A stretch of 64,000 nt of DNA, from positions 1 through 64,000 of the forward strand of contig NZ_AUDV01000008.1 of the NCBI RefSeq assembly GCF_000425645.1. Direction: 5' to 3'. This document shows positions 1-10,182 of the stretch, piece after piece. The position numbers and the translations under genes were made by a program. Origin of the DNA: Gaetbulibacter saemankumensis DSM 17032 (GTDB taxonomy: Bacteria > Bacteroidota > Bacteroidia > Flavobacteriales > Flavobacteriaceae). A model generated the notes under the pieces. The model saw only the letters and a list, made by a program, of their open reading frames with translations. It searched no databases and had not been told where the DNA came from. Within the stretch, counting starts at the first letter, position 1. Each line of letters begins with the position of its first letter.

Positions 1-411
1 GTCTTGTAGATGCTCAGGTACAACCAACGCCTCCTAGTGTTAATGATGCTTGTGGAAATGCTATTACACCGGTTCTTAAAACTACTCCTAACAACATTGC
101 GTGTGATGGTGATATGATATGGGTGTTTACTTATACTGATTGTGAAGGTAACTCTCATGACTGGTCTTATACATACACTATAGACATCCCTGACTTTACT
201 TTACCTGCTGACGGTGCTAGTACGGTTAATTGTCTTGTAGATGCTCAGGTACAACCAACGCCTCCTAGCGTTAATGATGCTTGTGGAAATGCTATTACAC
301 CGGTTGGACCAACTGTAAGTACAGATCCGTTTTGTAAAGGTATTAAAACATATATTTGGACTTATACTGACTGTGAGGGCAATTCTCATAATTGGACATA
401 TACATATACTT
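1..411 (+). repeat. Two 231-bp tandem repeats, near-identical over the first ~75 bases
   Basis: Bases 1-75 recur at 232-306 with a single visible difference (agtgtt against agcgtt), giving a 231-base (77-codon) period. After this the copies diverge and then match again over the YTDCEGNSH segment. The array probably continues to the left of the window. Confidence 0.85.
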
Positions 412-3233
412 TAGATGACAATATTTCACCAATAATAGATAATTCGAGTACCCAAAATATCGCAATCGAATGTGGTGTCAGCGATCCAAATGCTTTACAA
501 AATTGGTTAGATAATCATGCCGGTGCAACCGCTACAGATAATTGTGGTGCAGTAACATGGTCTAATGATTATGGTCAAGATACTAGTGTGAAATGTAAAG
601 AAGGAAAGGGTATTACCATTACGTTCACAGCAACTGATGCATGCGGTAATTTCTCCGAAACAACTGCCATATATCATATTCAAGATAATATACCGCCTAG
701 TATAACAACTGCAGCTTCTGATTATACCGCTGAATGTGATGGTGCCGGAAACTTACAAGAACTAACCGATTGGCTAGCTAATAATGGAGGAGCTATGGCT
801 GCAGATGACTGTTCTTCTGTAAGTTGGTCTAATAATTTTACAGCCTTAAGTGATGACTGTGGCAACACAGGCTCTGCTACGGTAACCTTTACTGCTACTG
901 ACGCTTGCGGTAACATTAATGAAACAACTGCAACTTTTAATATCAAAGATACTACAGCACCTGAATTAACATTGCCTGCCGATGTAACTATTGAATGTAC
1001 AGAAGATGTAACCAGTACTAATACAGGTGTAGCTACTGCGAGCGATACTTGTGGTTCTATAACCATAACAGAAAGTGACTCTGAAGTTGCTTCATGTGGA
1101 AACAGTAAAGTAATTAGTAGAACCTGGATAGCTACTGACGAATGTGGTAATGAAACAAGTGCTGTACAAACCATAACTGTACAAGATACAACGCCGCCAG
1201 TATTAACGATACCTTCTGATGTAACGATAGAATGTACTGAAGATGAAACCAGTGCTAACACAGGTGTAGCAACTGCTACCGACACTTGTGGTACTGTAAT
1301 TGTTACCGAAAGTGACTCTGAAGTGGCTTCTTGTGGAAACACTAAAGTAATTACAAGAACCTGGATAGCTACAGATGAATGTGGTAACACAACTACTGAT
1401 ACTCAAACCATAACCATTCAAGATACAACGCCACCAGTATTAACCATACCTTCGGATGTAACGATTGAATGTACTAACGACGAAACCAGTGCTAATACTG
1501 GTATGGCTACTGCTACCGATACTTGTGGATCTGTAACTGTTACAGAAAGTGATTCTGAAGTTACTTCATGTGGAAATACTAAATTAATTACAAGAACCTG
1601 GGTAGCTACAGATGAATGTGGTAACACCACTACTGATACTCAAACCATAACTGTGCAAGATACTACACCACCGGTATTAACGGTACCTGCTGATGTAACT
1701 ATTGAATGTACTGAAGATTCATCAAGTGCGGCCAATGGCATGGCTACGGCTACTGACACTTGTGGAAACGTAACTATCACTGAAAGTGATTCAGAAGTTG
1801 CTTCTTGTGGAAACAGTAAAGTAATTAGTAGAACTTGGACAGCTACTGACGAATGTGGTAATGAAACAAGTGCTGTACAAACCATTACTGTAGAAGACAC
1901 AACACCTCCAGTGTTAACGGTACCTGCTGATGTGACTATTGAATGTACTGAAGATATAACAAGTGCCACCAATGGTTTAGCTACTGCTACAGACTCTTGT
2001 GGAAACGTAACTATTTCTGAAAGCGACTCTGAAATTGCTTCATGTGGAAATACTAAAGTAATTACAAGAACCTGGGCTGCAACGGATGAGTGCGGTAACA
2101 CCACTACTGGTACTCAGACTATAACCGTTCAAGATACAACGCCGCCGGTATTAACTGTACCCGCTGATGTAACGATCGAATGTTCTACCGACGAATCTAG
2201 TGCTACAAATGGTATTGCTACTGCAAGTGACACTTGTGGTAATGTAACTATTACCGAAAGTGATGCCGTTGTAATAGACTGTGGCAATTCTAAAACAATT
2301 ACAAGAACTTGGACTGCTACAGATGAATGTGGTAATTCAACTTCTGCGAATCAAATTATCACGGTAGTGGACACCACAGCTCCGGAATTAATTACTGAGT
2401 TCCCACGTAATGTTTCTGCCAGCTGTACCGATATTCCAGCCGTGCCAGATTTAAAATTCCAGGATGCTTGTTCTAATGATATCAAAGTTGAATACACAGA
2501 ATCATCTACTTACGTAGAAGGCGTTATTGCAGACTACAACATTGTTCGTTCATGGATTGTTACTGATACCTGTGACAATGAAGAAGTCTTTACTCAGGAA
2601 ATCGCAGTGACTATGGATGAAGTCGTTATACCATTGGATGCAGGAACAAGATGTTACGACGATGGTGCTATCGATTTATTTAGTCAGGTGGCAGGAATTC
2701 AAAGTTTAAATGGTTCCTGGAGAATAATTTCTGGTAATCCAGTCTCTACATTGGAAGGGGAAGTATTTAACCCAACCCAATTAGAAGTTGGTGAAGACTT
2801 TTTACCAGATGATGGTGGTATCGATTATGTTCTTGAATATACCGTAGCCGAAGAAGGATGTGTTAGCGTGTATGAAGTATCATTGAATATTAATGCTGAT
2901 TGTATTGTATTACCTTGTTCTGAAAATGATATTGAAATATCTAAAGCAGTTACTCCTAACGGTGATGGATTTAATGATACCTTCGATATCAAGGGAATTG
3001 AACTATGTGGATTCGAAACTCAAGTTCAGATTTTTAACAGATGGGGTGCTCAAGTATATAAATCTGATAACTATCAATTAGGAGAAAATCAAGGTGATTG
3101 GGATGGTAGAGCTCATAAATCTTCCATAGGTAACGCCGAGAGAGTTCCTAACGGAACATATTACTATATAATAACATTAAAAGACAGTGGATTGGCTCCA
3201 TTTACAGGACCAGTTTATTTAGGAACCAAATAA
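1..3233 (+). CDS. SprB-like T9SS-exported repeat adhesin, C-terminal part (5' end outside window)
   Basis: The frame is already open at the left edge (first full codon at base 3), so the Met codon at 114 is internal and only the last 1,076 residues are visible. The visible part begins with two 77-residue cysteine-containing repeats, then two HYR-like domains, then six 79-residue HYR-like repeats, each with a conserved TIEC and ATDECGN pattern. The last ~100 residues form the gliding-motility-associated CHU_C domain ([29 protein letters not shown]), which is the type B signal for the type IX secretion system. Proteins of this kind, such as SprB of Flavobacterium johnsoniae, are giant surface adhesins used in gliding or attachment. 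The PorP/SprF-like gene 13 bases downstream supports this. The role as adhesin is inferred from the family; the sorting tail is directly visible. Confidence 0.9.
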   Translation, partial: LVDAQVQPTPPSVNDACGNAITPVLKTTPNNIACDGDMIWVFTYTDCEGNSHDWSYTYTIDIPDFTLPADGASTVNCLVDAQVQPTPPSVNDACGNAITPVGPTVSTDPFCKGIKTYIWTYTDCEGNSHNWTYTYTLDDNISPIIDNSSTQNIAIECGVSDPNALQNWLDNHAGATATDNCGAVTWSNDYGQDTSVKCKEGKGITITFTATDACGNFSETTAIYHIQDNIPPSITTAASDYTAECDGAGNLQELTDWLANNGGAMAADDCSSVSWSNNFTALSDDCGNTGSATVTFTATDACGNINETTATFNIKDTTAPELTLPADVTIECTEDVTSTNTGVATASDTCGSITITESDSEVASCGNSKVISRTWIATDECGNETSAVQTITVQDTTPPVLTIPSDVTIECTEDETSANTGVATATDTCGTVIVTESDSEVASCGNTKVITRTWIATDECGNTTTDTQTITIQDTTPPVLTIPSDVTIECTNDETSANTGMATATDTCGSVTVTESDSEVTSCGNTKLITRTWVATDECGNTTTDTQTITVQDTTPPVLTVPADVTIECTEDSSSAANGMATATDTCGNVTITESDSEVASCGNSKVISRTWTATDECGNETSAVQTITVEDTTPPVLTVPADVTIECTEDITSATNGLATATDSCGNVTISESDSEIASCGNTKVITRTWAATDECGNTTTGTQTITVQDTTPPVLTVPADVTIECSTDESSATNGIATASDTCGNVTITESDAVVIDCGNSKTITRTWTATDECGNSTSANQIITVVDTTAPELITEFPRNVSASCTDIPAVPDLKFQDACSNDIKVEYTESSTYVEGVIADYNIVRSWIVTDTCDNEEVFTQEIAVTMDEVVIPLDAGTRCYDDGAIDLFSQVAGIQSLNGSWRIISGNPVSTLEGEVFNPTQLEVGEDFLPDDGGIDYVLEYTVAEEGCVSVYEVSLNINADCIVLPCSENDIEISKAVTPNGDGFNDTFDIKGIELCGFETQVQIFNRWGAQVYKSDNYQLGENQGDWDGRAHKSSIGNAERVPNGTYYYIITLKDSGLAPFTGPVYLGTK
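948..2369 (+). repeat. Six exact-length tandem 237-bp repeats coding HYR-like domains
   Basis: The codons for Asp-Thr-Thr recur at 948, 1185, 1422, 1659, 1896 and 2133, with the next unit boundary at 2370. Every unit is exactly 237 bases (79 codons). Units are similar at DNA level but not identical, and keep all cysteines. Such arrays can expand or contract by recombination. Confidence 0.92.
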
Positions 3234-3246
3234 AACCATTTAACCT

Positions 3247-4167
3247 ATGAAACGTATAAAATATAACATATTAGCTATAGCGTTGTTAGCATGTACTGTT
3301 TCGGTAGCACAACAGTTACCACAATTCACACAGTATATGTATAACACCATCTCTGTAAATCCGGCCTACGCTGGTAGCAGAGAAGCCTTAAGCATTGTTG
3401 GATTGCATAGAAGCCAATGGGTTGGTTTTGATGGTGGTCCTATTACCCAAACACTATCCATTCATTCCCCCTTAAGAAATGACAGAATTGGGTTAGGTTT
3501 ATCTTTTATTGAAGACGATTTAGGTCCTGAAAACTTCACCTATTTATATGGCGATTTCTCCTATGCTATTCCCACGGGAAAAGATGGTAAATTAGCTTTT
3601 GGTGTTAAAGGTGGATTTACACAATACAGTTTAGATTCCGATTTCAGAGAATCAGAAAGTCAGGATCCTTTAATATATGGCATTGCTAATCGCTGGTCTC
3701 CTAATATTGGGTTAGGAATTTACTGGAGTACTAATAAGTGGTATTTAGGATTATCGACACCGAGAGTATTAAACACCGATAGAAACACCGAAGAAGGTTA
3801 TGAAGCTTTAGAGCGCTTGAGTTATTATTTTACCGGAGGTTATGTCTTTGGGTTAAGTCAAACTTTAAAATTTAAACCGGCCTTTATGATTAAAGCAACG
3901 AATGGAGCTCCTCTATCTTACGATTTAACCGCTAATTTCCTTTTCAATGAAAAGTTGTGGTTAGGTGGTTCATATAGAATTAATGAAGCTACTGGAGCGA
4001 TTGGCGGTATTATAGATTTTCAAATCTCCAGACAATTACGAGTTGGTTATGCCTATGAAAAACCAATATCCGATATTTCAAGATATACTAATGGAACACA
4101 CGAAGTTTTGTTAATGTATGAATTCAAGTTTATGAGTAATAAATTAAAATCACCTAGATATTTCTAA
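3247..4167 (+). CDS. PorP/SprF family type IX secretion outer-membrane protein
   Basis: This 306-residue protein has a signal peptide (MKRIKYNILAIALLACTVSVAQ) and begins with the family's conserved N-terminal pattern QYMYNTISVNPAYAGSR, followed by alternating hydrophobic strands typical of an outer-membrane barrel. PorP/SprF proteins are encoded beside large CHU_C-tailed adhesins and are needed for their secretion or surface anchoring. The gene starts 13 bases after the adhesin stop and ends 15 bases before the OmpA-family gene, so the three probably form one operon. The exact partner is inferred from adjacency, by analogy with sprB-sprF. Confidence 0.93.
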   Translation: MKRIKYNILAIALLACTVSVAQQLPQFTQYMYNTISVNPAYAGSREALSIVGLHRSQWVGFDGGPITQTLSIHSPLRNDRIGLGLSFIEDDLGPENFTYLYGDFSYAIPTGKDGKLAFGVKGGFTQYSLDSDFRESESQDPLIYGIANRWSPNIGLGIYWSTNKWYLGLSTPRVLNTDRNTEEGYEALERLSYYFTGGYVFGLSQTLKFKPAFMIKATNGAPLSYDLTANFLFNEKLWLGGSYRINEATGAIGGIIDFQISRQLRVGYAYEKPISDISRYTNGTHEVLLMYEFKFMSNKLKSPRYF

Positions 4168-4182
4168 TAAAAATAATCACCC

Positions 4183-6099
4183 ATGAAAATAAAAAATTAC
4201 ATATTAGTTTGTATCCTATTGTTGGTGAGTTTAAGTGCTTCTGCCCAATACGGAAAGCAAAAAAAAGCAGATACTTTATTTAACAAGTTCTCCTTTGTAA
4301 AAGCTTCTGAAATCTATAAAGAGCTTATAGAAAAAGATTATAACGCTGATTATGCTACCCGGCGCTTAGGCGATTGTTATGCCTATATGCGTGACCCGAA
4401 AAATGCAGCCAAATATTATAAAAAGGCTGTGGAGCAAGAAAACATTCCAATAGAATATTATTACAGCTATGCTCAGGCTTTAAGCGGTATTGAAAAATAT
4501 GATGAATCCAAGGAGTGGTTAAAGCGCTATAAAGATTCAGGTGGTGTTGTTAACAAAAATAAGTTCTTAAAAGATGGAAGTTTCTTAACGAATATTTTCA
4601 ATGCGAAGCAACAATACTTTTTAAAGAAAGTAAATTTCAATTCAAAATTCAGTGATTTTGGTGCCTACGAGAAAGATGGTAAAATTTACTTTGCCTCTAC
4701 GCGTGATGAAGGAGTTTCAATCAAACACCTATACGGATGGAATGAACAACCATTTTTAGATGTCTATGTGATTGATAAGGAAACTAAGAAACCGGTAGAT
4801 TTTAAAGACAAAATTAAAGGTGATATTAATACCATGTATCATGATGGTCCAGTGGCTATTACAAAGGATGGTCAAACCATGTACTTCACCAGAAATAGTT
4901 TCCTTAATAATGTTAAGGATAAAGATTCTAAAGGCATTAATAATACGAAAATTTACCGTGCTACTTTAGTAGATAGTGTTTGGACTCATGTCGAAGATTT
5001 ATCCATTAATAATAAAGAATATACCACACAGCACCCTGCCTTGAGCCCAGATAATAAAAAATTATATTTTTCATCAAACAGGCCAGGTGGTCAAGGTGGA
5101 TCAGACATCTATGTGGTAGATATTAATGAGGATGGTTCCTTAGGTGAACCTGAAAATCTTGGAGATATTATCAATACCCATGGTGCGGAAGGCATGCCTT
5201 TTATTAACAATGAAGGAACACTCTTCTTTGCATCAGATGGTCATCCTGGATTAGGATTATTAGATGTTTTTGGAACCATTTCTAATGAAGATGGCGATAT
5301 TGTAGATGTCATTAACCTGGGTGTTCCAGTAAATTCGAGTAAAGATGACTTCTCTTTCTTTATGAATGAAGATGGATTAACAGGTTATTTTGCCTCAAAT
5401 AGAAAAGGCGGTAAAGGTGATGATGATATCTATGCTTATAACAGAATACCTCTTTTAAATGTTGAAGGTGTTGTAACCGATGTTATAAATAAAAAACCAG
5501 TACCTAATGCTATTATTACCTTGTTAGATGGTAATGGTAAACAAATCGCCTATATGGAAACTGACGATGAAGGCTATTATGAAATTAATATCGATAGAAA
5601 TGTAGATTATAACATTACGGCAAGTCAGAAAAAATACGAAAACGACTCCAAAAGCTTTACTTCTAAAAATATTGAAACAACCGTTACAACTATTACTGTT
5701 GACTTAGAATTAACACCTGTTCGTGATGTTGTAAAACTTGCAGACCTTGGAATTATATACTTCGATTTCGACAAACACAACATTCGTCCGGACGCAGCTA
5801 AAGAACTGGATAAAATTGTCAAGATGATGAATGAAGATTATCCTGGAATGGTTATCAGAATTGAATCTCATACCGATTCCCGAGGATCTTTAACTTACAA
5901 TGATAAACTATCAATCGACAGAGCTAATTCAACCTATGAGTATTTAATTTCTCAAGGTGTAGACTCTTCAAGAATTACGGCCTATGAAGGATTTGGTGAA
6001 CGTAGATTAACAAATGGCTGCGATGGTAGCGTGAACTGTGAAGAGAACAAACACCAGTTAAACAGACGTACCGAATTTATAATTATTAAAATGCAATAA
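4183..6099 (+). CDS. OmpA-family envelope protein with TPR, PD40/WD40-like repeats and carboxypeptidase-regulatory-like domain
   Basis: This 638-residue exported protein has a signal peptide ending near ASAQ. TPR-like helices occupy roughly residues 25-120, PD40 beta-propeller repeats roughly 150-420 (several SPDNKKLYFSSNRPGG-type motifs), a carboxypeptidase-regulatory-like beta sandwich roughly 425-505, and an OmpA peptidoglycan-binding domain from about 520 to the end. The OmpA motifs are clear: IYFDFDKHNIRPDA, HTDSRG and NDKLSIDRA. The architecture matches PorE-like proteins thought to tie the T9SS to peptidoglycan, and members often follow PorP/SprF genes. It may anchor the neighbouring adhesin/SprF system in the periplasm, but this role is inferred. 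A strong terminator follows. Confidence 0.9.
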   Translation: MKIKNYILVCILLLVSLSASAQYGKQKKADTLFNKFSFVKASEIYKELIEKDYNADYATRRLGDCYAYMRDPKNAAKYYKKAVEQENIPIEYYYSYAQALSGIEKYDESKEWLKRYKDSGGVVNKNKFLKDGSFLTNIFNAKQQYFLKKVNFNSKFSDFGAYEKDGKIYFASTRDEGVSIKHLYGWNEQPFLDVYVIDKETKKPVDFKDKIKGDINTMYHDGPVAITKDGQTMYFTRNSFLNNVKDKDSKGINNTKIYRATLVDSVWTHVEDLSINNKEYTTQHPALSPDNKKLYFSSNRPGGQGGSDIYVVDINEDGSLGEPENLGDIINTHGAEGMPFINNEGTLFFASDGHPGLGLLDVFGTISNEDGDIVDVINLGVPVNSSKDDFSFFMNEDGLTGYFASNRKGGKGDDDIYAYNRIPLLNVEGVVTDVINKKPVPNAIITLLDGNGKQIAYMETDDEGYYEINIDRNVDYNITASQKKYENDSKSFTSKNIETTVTTITVDLELTPVRDVVKLADLGIIYFDFDKHNIRPDAAKELDKIVKMMNEDYPGMVIRIESHTDSRGSLTYNDKLSIDRANSTYEYLISQGVDSSRITAYEGFGERRLTNGCDGSVNCEENKHQLNRRTEFIIIKMQ

Positions 6100-6122
6100 G
6101 CATAGCTAAATTCAATAGAAAT

Positions 6123-6157
6123 AAAAGCCATCAAGACATATTATCTTGGTGGCTTTT
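6123..6157 (+). terminator. Intrinsic terminator after the adhesin-porP-ompA operon
   Basis: A 14-base arm at 6123-6136 pairs with 6144-6157 with one G-T wobble around a 7-base loop, and the right arm ends in a T run. It lies 23 bases after the OmpA-family stop codon. Confidence 0.85.
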
Positions 6158-6443
6158 ATCATTTAATACTTAGGTATTCATAGAGTACAGATTTAACTAA
6201 GAAATGAAAGAATATCATTAAATGAATTTAAGAGCACTACGTAAAAACATTCTTTGAAAACGTTTACCAAAAAGATTTTTTATATTTCTTAGCTCATTAT
6301 ATCTAGTTAATGCTACATAGGAACACAGACATTCAATTCTAGTCATAATAGCGTAAAACACTTCTAAAACGTTATATGCTTATTCATTTGATTGATATAC
6401 TAGCTCATATTAGAATTGCATATTCTTTATGTTAGTAAACAAA

Positions 6444-6469
6444 AAATCCTCTCAAAATTGAGAGGATTT
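6444..6469 (-). terminator. Terminator hairpin for the CAP-domain gene, in a 460-bp gene-free stretch
   Basis: AAATCCTCTCAA (6444-6455) and TTGAGAGGATTT (6458-6469) pair perfectly. Read on the minus strand the hairpin is followed by a T6 run (6441-6446), so it fits termination of the gene at 6563-7057. Elsewhere between 6160 and 6562 I see no gene, RNA or clear promoter; the short open frame at 6416-6607 on plus looks like noise and overlaps the CAP gene. Confidence 0.75.
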
Positions 6470-6562
6470 ATACCTAAAGCTAAATTCAATAACAATGAAG
6501 TTATTAATATAACCAGATTACCTATCTGGCTATTTCGTTATACAATAAATAATTATTGGATA

Positions 6563-7057
6563 TTATTTTTTAATGAAGATATTAGTATAATACCATTTAC
6601 CTTCTGAATTTTCTTCTGCGGCTATATCGAAGTTAGTAAAATCACCTTCAATAGTAGCTCTGTGCCCTTCGCTTTTTAACCAAGCGTTAACTACCGATTC
6701 GGCCGAACTATAACCGTAAGCTATATTTTCTGAAACTTTAATAGCGCTTGCATTACTTTTTAAATACTCACTACGCTTAAAAAAGTTTGCATGAGATACT
6801 TCTCCATTAACAACCATATAATCGGTATGTGAAAATGCCACCGACTTCACTAAAGTCATATCTTCTAATGGATTTAGACCTAGAGATAATCGATGATTAT
6901 TAATTAATTCTAAGATTTGAACTTCAATAGGTTTTACTACAGGAGTTGTTAAATTAAGTTCAATTTCAAGGGCTTTGTCATCAAGGCTGTCTGTGGTACA
7001 AGAGTACGACATAACTAGCAACATTGCCAATAATGGCAGTTTAGCTAATAACTTCAT
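6563..7057 (-). CDS. CAP (SCP/PR1) domain lipoprotein
   Basis: This 164-residue protein starts with a lipoprotein signal whose lipobox is MSYSC, so it is probably lipid-anchored in the envelope. The rest is one CAP domain: helix LINNHRLSLGLNPL, then AFSHTDYMVVNGEVSH, SENIAYGY and NAWLKSEGHRATIEG, ending in the WYYTNIFIKK strand. The His and Glu residues of the CAP cavity are present (FSH, SENIAYG, SEGH). Bacterial CAP proteins are widespread and mostly of unknown biochemical function, so no substrate can be assigned. It is transcribed alone, with its own terminator downstream. Confidence 0.88.
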   Translation of the reverse strand: MKLLAKLPLLAMLLVMSYSCTTDSLDDKALEIELNLTTPVVKPIEVQILELINNHRLSLGLNPLEDMTLVKSVAFSHTDYMVVNGEVSHANFFKRSEYLKSNASAIKVSENIAYGYSSAESVVNAWLKSEGHRATIEGDFTNFDIAAEENSEGKWYYTNIFIKK

Positions 7058-7222
7058 AAGTAGGTAATTTAGATTTGGTTCTGTAAATTTAGCAGCCTAC
7101 TTCGAAGTATATGTTAAAGAAATGTTAAATTCGATTAACGACGTGTATTTTAACGTTATTATTTGTTTTTAATCGATAAAATGACGGTTTTCAATCAAAA
7201 CACATGTATTTCATCGTTGATA

Positions 7223-7870
7223 TCACGGAGATAGTCGATTTATCTTCCAGTTATAATCAGATTGAAGTTTATAACGAATTCTATCATGTAATCTATTCGC
7301 TCTACCCTGCCAAAACTCAATTTCCACAGGTCTTACCAAATATCCACCCCAGAATTTTGGTCTAGGGATTTCTTTATTTTCATATTCCTTTTCAAGTGAA
7401 CTCAGCTTATCCTCTAAAAAAGACCTATCGGGTATAACGTCACTCTGATTTGAAACTACGGCACCCAACTGACTACCTCTAGGACGAGATTCAAAATAAC
7501 CATCGCTTAAATTTTCAGCTATTTTTTCTGCTTTCCCTTTAATAATTACCTGACGTTCGGCACCATGCCAAAAAAATGATAAGCATACATTGGGATTCTT
7601 ATCTATCGCCATACCCTTTTCACTATTGTAATTCGTATAGAAAATAAATCCTTCGTAGGTATAACGCTTTAAAAGTACGACCCGGTTTTTTGGATACCCA
7701 TCTAAACCCAGAGTGGATACAGTCATGGCATTGGTTTCGTCTTGTTCAAAATATTTATCCACCTCATAAAACCATTTTTGAAAGAGTTCTAAAGGATTTT
7801 CAGGAACATCTTTTAATAGTAATTCTCCTTTTTCATAAGATTTTCTATAATTGCTTAAATCTTTTTCCAT
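7223..7870 (-). CDS. pdxH: Pyridoxamine/pyridoxine 5'-phosphate oxidase
   Basis: PdxH uses FMN and oxygen to oxidise pyridoxamine- or pyridoxine-5'-phosphate to pyridoxal-5'-phosphate in the cytoplasm. The 215-residue length is normal for the family. Visible signatures are the FMN-binding segment RVVLLKRYTYEGFIFYTNY, NPNVCLSFFWHGAERQVIIKG, SRPRGSQLGA and the C-terminal substrate-binding signature EFWQGRANRLHDR. It is the last gene of a run of five minus-strand genes starting at pyrR, 22 bases downstream of rnz, and probably shares their transcript. Confidence 0.96.
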   Translation of the reverse strand: MEKDLSNYRKSYEKGELLLKDVPENPLELFQKWFYEVDKYFEQDETNAMTVSTLGLDGYPKNRVVLLKRYTYEGFIFYTNYNSEKGMAIDKNPNVCLSFFWHGAERQVIIKGKAEKIAENLSDGYFESRPRGSQLGAVVSNQSDVIPDRSFLEDKLSSLEKEYENKEIPRPKFWGGYLVRPVEIEFWQGRANRLHDRIRYKLQSDYNWKINRLSP

Positions 7871-7892
7871 AGTATCAATTTACAAGAAAATT

Positions 7893-8798
7893 TTAAAATT
7901 CGAAGGTTTTTCCATCATCACAAAGTTCCACATGATCGAAAACCTCCTTAGCTTCCTTTTTAAAGCCTTTTAAACTATCGTAGCGAGTAGAATAATGCCC
8001 TAGCAGCAAAACTCCTACATCTGCCTTTTTCGCTATGGTAGCCGCCTCTTTAGCTGTTGAATGCTTTGTTTGTGGTGCTAATTGTGCATGCTGCTCTAAA
8101 AAAGTAGATTCATGATATAATACATCTACATCTTTAATAATCGGAACAATATCCTCCTTATACATAGTATCACTACAAAATGCATAACTTTTTGGTTTTG
8201 GTCCTGGTCGCGTGACAGTTTCATTTTTTACGAGCTCACCAGCTTCATTTACTACGTCGAAACCTTTTACTAGCTTTCTGTAATAGGCTACATCGATATG
8301 TGCATCTTCCACCTTACCAATGTCCAGTTTACGATCTCCTTCCTTTTCTTTAAAAAGAAATCCATTTGTATATACGCGATGATTTAAAGGAATTGTGTAT
8401 ACTTCTATCTTTTCATCTTCAAATATTAACTCCGACTCTTTGGATGTTAGTTCATGAAAATACAGATTGTAATTGGTCCATGAATCGGCAAGTTTCATTT
8501 GTAGCGTTACCACTTCCTTTATACCTTTTGGTCCATAAATATGTAAATCTGCTTCGCGTGTAAGTAATCTAAAAGTTGAAATGAGTCCAACCAAACCAAA
8601 AAAATGGTCGCCATGTAAATGTGAAATAAATATGTGTTTTATACGATTGAATTTAATTTTATGCTTACGAAGTTGTACCTGAGTACCTTCGCCGCAGTCT
8701 ATTAAAAACATGTGATTATTTATTTCTAATACCTGAGATGTAGTATTATTTAAAGTTCTTGGGGTTGCACTATAACAGCCTAAAATAGTAAGTTTCAT
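7893..8798 (-). CDS. rnz: Ribonuclease Z (tRNA 3'-processing endonuclease)
   Basis: RNase Z removes the 3' trailer of tRNA precursors. The 301-residue length fits the short bacterial form. The metallo-beta-lactamase zinc motif SHLHGDHFFG is intact near residue 60, and the later ligands occur in FCSDTMY, LYHESTFLE and LLLGHYSTRY. The start fits the family N-terminus (MKLTILGCYSATP). It lies between a conserved hypothetical gene and pdxH on the same strand, in an operon that starts with pyrimidine genes. Confidence 0.96.
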   Translation of the reverse strand: MKLTILGCYSATPRTLNNTTSQVLEINNHMFLIDCGEGTQVQLRKHKIKFNRIKHIFISHLHGDHFFGLVGLISTFRLLTREADLHIYGPKGIKEVVTLQMKLADSWTNYNLYFHELTSKESELIFEDEKIEVYTIPLNHRVYTNGFLFKEKEGDRKLDIGKVEDAHIDVAYYRKLVKGFDVVNEAGELVKNETVTRPGPKPKSYAFCSDTMYKEDIVPIIKDVDVLYHESTFLEQHAQLAPQTKHSTAKEAATIAKKADVGVLLLGHYSTRYDSLKGFKKEAKEVFDHVELCDDGKTFEF

Positions 8799-8896
8799 AA
8801 GTCAAGAGCTGTTAATTGGAAAATAAGGTAGATGTTGAACACGTCATTTTTAAACATTTTAATAAGTTAAACCTGCTTTAGCAATAGTTTAAAACA

Positions 8897-9229
8897 TTAA
8901 AACTCTAAATCACGTTCCATTTCTTCCATTTCAATAATATCATAGGCTTCTTGTTCTGTAGGCACTACAACAATTTCATCTGGAACATCCTCTAACTTCA
9001 CTTTATCTGAAACAATAACAAAAGAATGTTTCGTAGCTCGGTGCCTATTTGAAAGTTCTAAAAACTCTAATATATCTTGCAAACCCAATGGTGATAAAGA
9101 AGTTAATGTAACAATTATATTATTGTTTTTAAACTTAGGATATATTGCTTGAATTTTCTTAACCAACTCAACTATGGTTGCCTTTTCTTGGGTAATAATT
9201 GAAATATTCCCGTCTTGATCTAAAATCAT
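8897..9229 (-). CDS. Conserved hypothetical protein between pyrB and rnz, possible STAS-like fold
   Basis: I do not recognise a named function for this 110-residue cytoplasmic protein. It has no signal peptide or membrane segment. The layout (strand NNIIVTLTSL, helix GLQDILEFLELSNRH, strand SFVIVSD, then EIVVVPTEQEAYDII) resembles the alternating strands and helices of STAS-like domains, and it ends in an acidic tail. It starts just after the pyrB stop (5 bases apart) and lies 98 bases upstream of rnz, so it is probably co-transcribed with them. Any link to RNase Z is only guilt by association. Confidence 0.7.
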   Translation of the reverse strand: MILDQDGNISIITQEKATIVELVKKIQAIYPKFKNNNIIVTLTSLSPLGLQDILEFLELSNRHRATKHSFVIVSDKVKLEDVPDEIVVVPTEQEAYDIIEMEEMERDLEF

Positions 9230-9234
9230 AACTT

Positions 9235-10182
9235 TTACTGTTTAATTTTTGAAGCTAGTAAATAAATTACTGCCATACGAATTGCCACACCATTTTGTAC
9301 CTGATCTAAAATTATTGACTGTTTAGAATCGGCTACATCACTGGTTATTTCAACCCCACGGTTAATTGGCCCAGGATGCATAATGGTTATTTCTTTATCT
9401 AAAGAATCTAACAAATCTTTAGTTACTCCAAACTGTTGTGAATACTCTCTTGTAGAAGGAAAATAACTAATATCCATACGCTCATTCTGAACGCGCAACA
9501 TATTAGCCACATCACACCAATTAAGGGCTTTTGTGAGGTTCGTTTCTACCTTAACACCCAATTCATGAATATATTTAGGAATTAAAGTCTTTGGACCACA
9601 CACCATAACTTCGGCTCCTTGTAATTGCAATGCGAATATATTAGAAAGCGCAACTCTACTGTGAAGAATATCTCCAACTATTACAACTTTTTTACCACTA
9701 ACATCACCTAATTTTTCTCTAATGGAATAAGAATCTAATAGAGCCTGTGTAGGATGCTCGTGAGCACCATCACCTGCATTAACAATACTCGCTTTAATAT
9801 GTTTGGATAAAAATACACCCGCTCCTGGGTTTGGGTGACGCATCACTACCATATCGACTTTCATCGATAAAATATTGTTTACTGTATCAATGAGGGTCTC
9901 CCCCTTTTTCACAGAAGATTGTGCCGAAGAAAAATTAATAACATCGGCAGATAAACGTTTTTCAGCCAATTCAAAAGACAATTTTGTTCTTGTAGAATTT
10001 TCGAAAAACAAGTTAGCTATGGTGATATCTCTTAGCGAAGGGACTTTTTTGATAGGACGGTTAATCACTTCTTTAAAATGATCGGCCGTTTCAAAAATTA
10101 ATTGAATATCTTGTTCATTTAGATACTTAATTCCTAATAAGTGATTGACACTTAATTCGCTCATGGGTACTTTATTTTTCAA
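9235..10182 (-). CDS. pyrB: Aspartate carbamoyltransferase, catalytic chain
   Basis: PyrB joins carbamoyl phosphate and L-aspartate in the first committed step of pyrimidine synthesis. The 315-residue protein has the carbamoyl-phosphate motif FFENSTRTKLSFE, HPTQALLDSYSI, the MRVQNER substrate segment and the HPGPINRG motif. Its start codon overlaps the end of pyrR by 11 bases, which indicates translational coupling. No pyrI regulatory chain is seen next to it. PyrR directly upstream suggests control of the operon by uridine nucleotides, although that mechanism is established in Firmicutes rather than in this group. Confidence 0.97.
   Translation of the reverse strand: MKNKVPMSELSVNHLLGIKYLNEQDIQLIFETADHFKEVINRPIKKVPSLRDITIANLFFENSTRTKLSFELAEKRLSADVINFSSAQSSVKKGETLIDTVNNILSMKVDMVVMRHPNPGAGVFLSKHIKASIVNAGDGAHEHPTQALLDSYSIREKLGDVSGKKVVIVGDILHSRVALSNIFALQLQGAEVMVCGPKTLIPKYIHELGVKVETNLTKALNWCDVANMLRVQNERMDISYFPSTREYSQQFGVTKDLLDSLDKEITIMHPGPINRGVEITSDVADSKQSIILDQVQNGVAIRMAVIYLLASKIKQ

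Noticed and set aside
722-2104. Long minus-strand open frames opposite the adhesin repeats
   Set aside because: They mirror the 237-bp repeat periodicity of the plus-strand gene, show the same repeated pattern and have no start context; they are shadows of the adhesin.
6416-6607. 63-codon plus-strand frame downstream of the OmpA-family operon
   Set aside because: It spans a terminator hairpin and overlaps the 3' end of the CAP gene, and its product has no family-like features.
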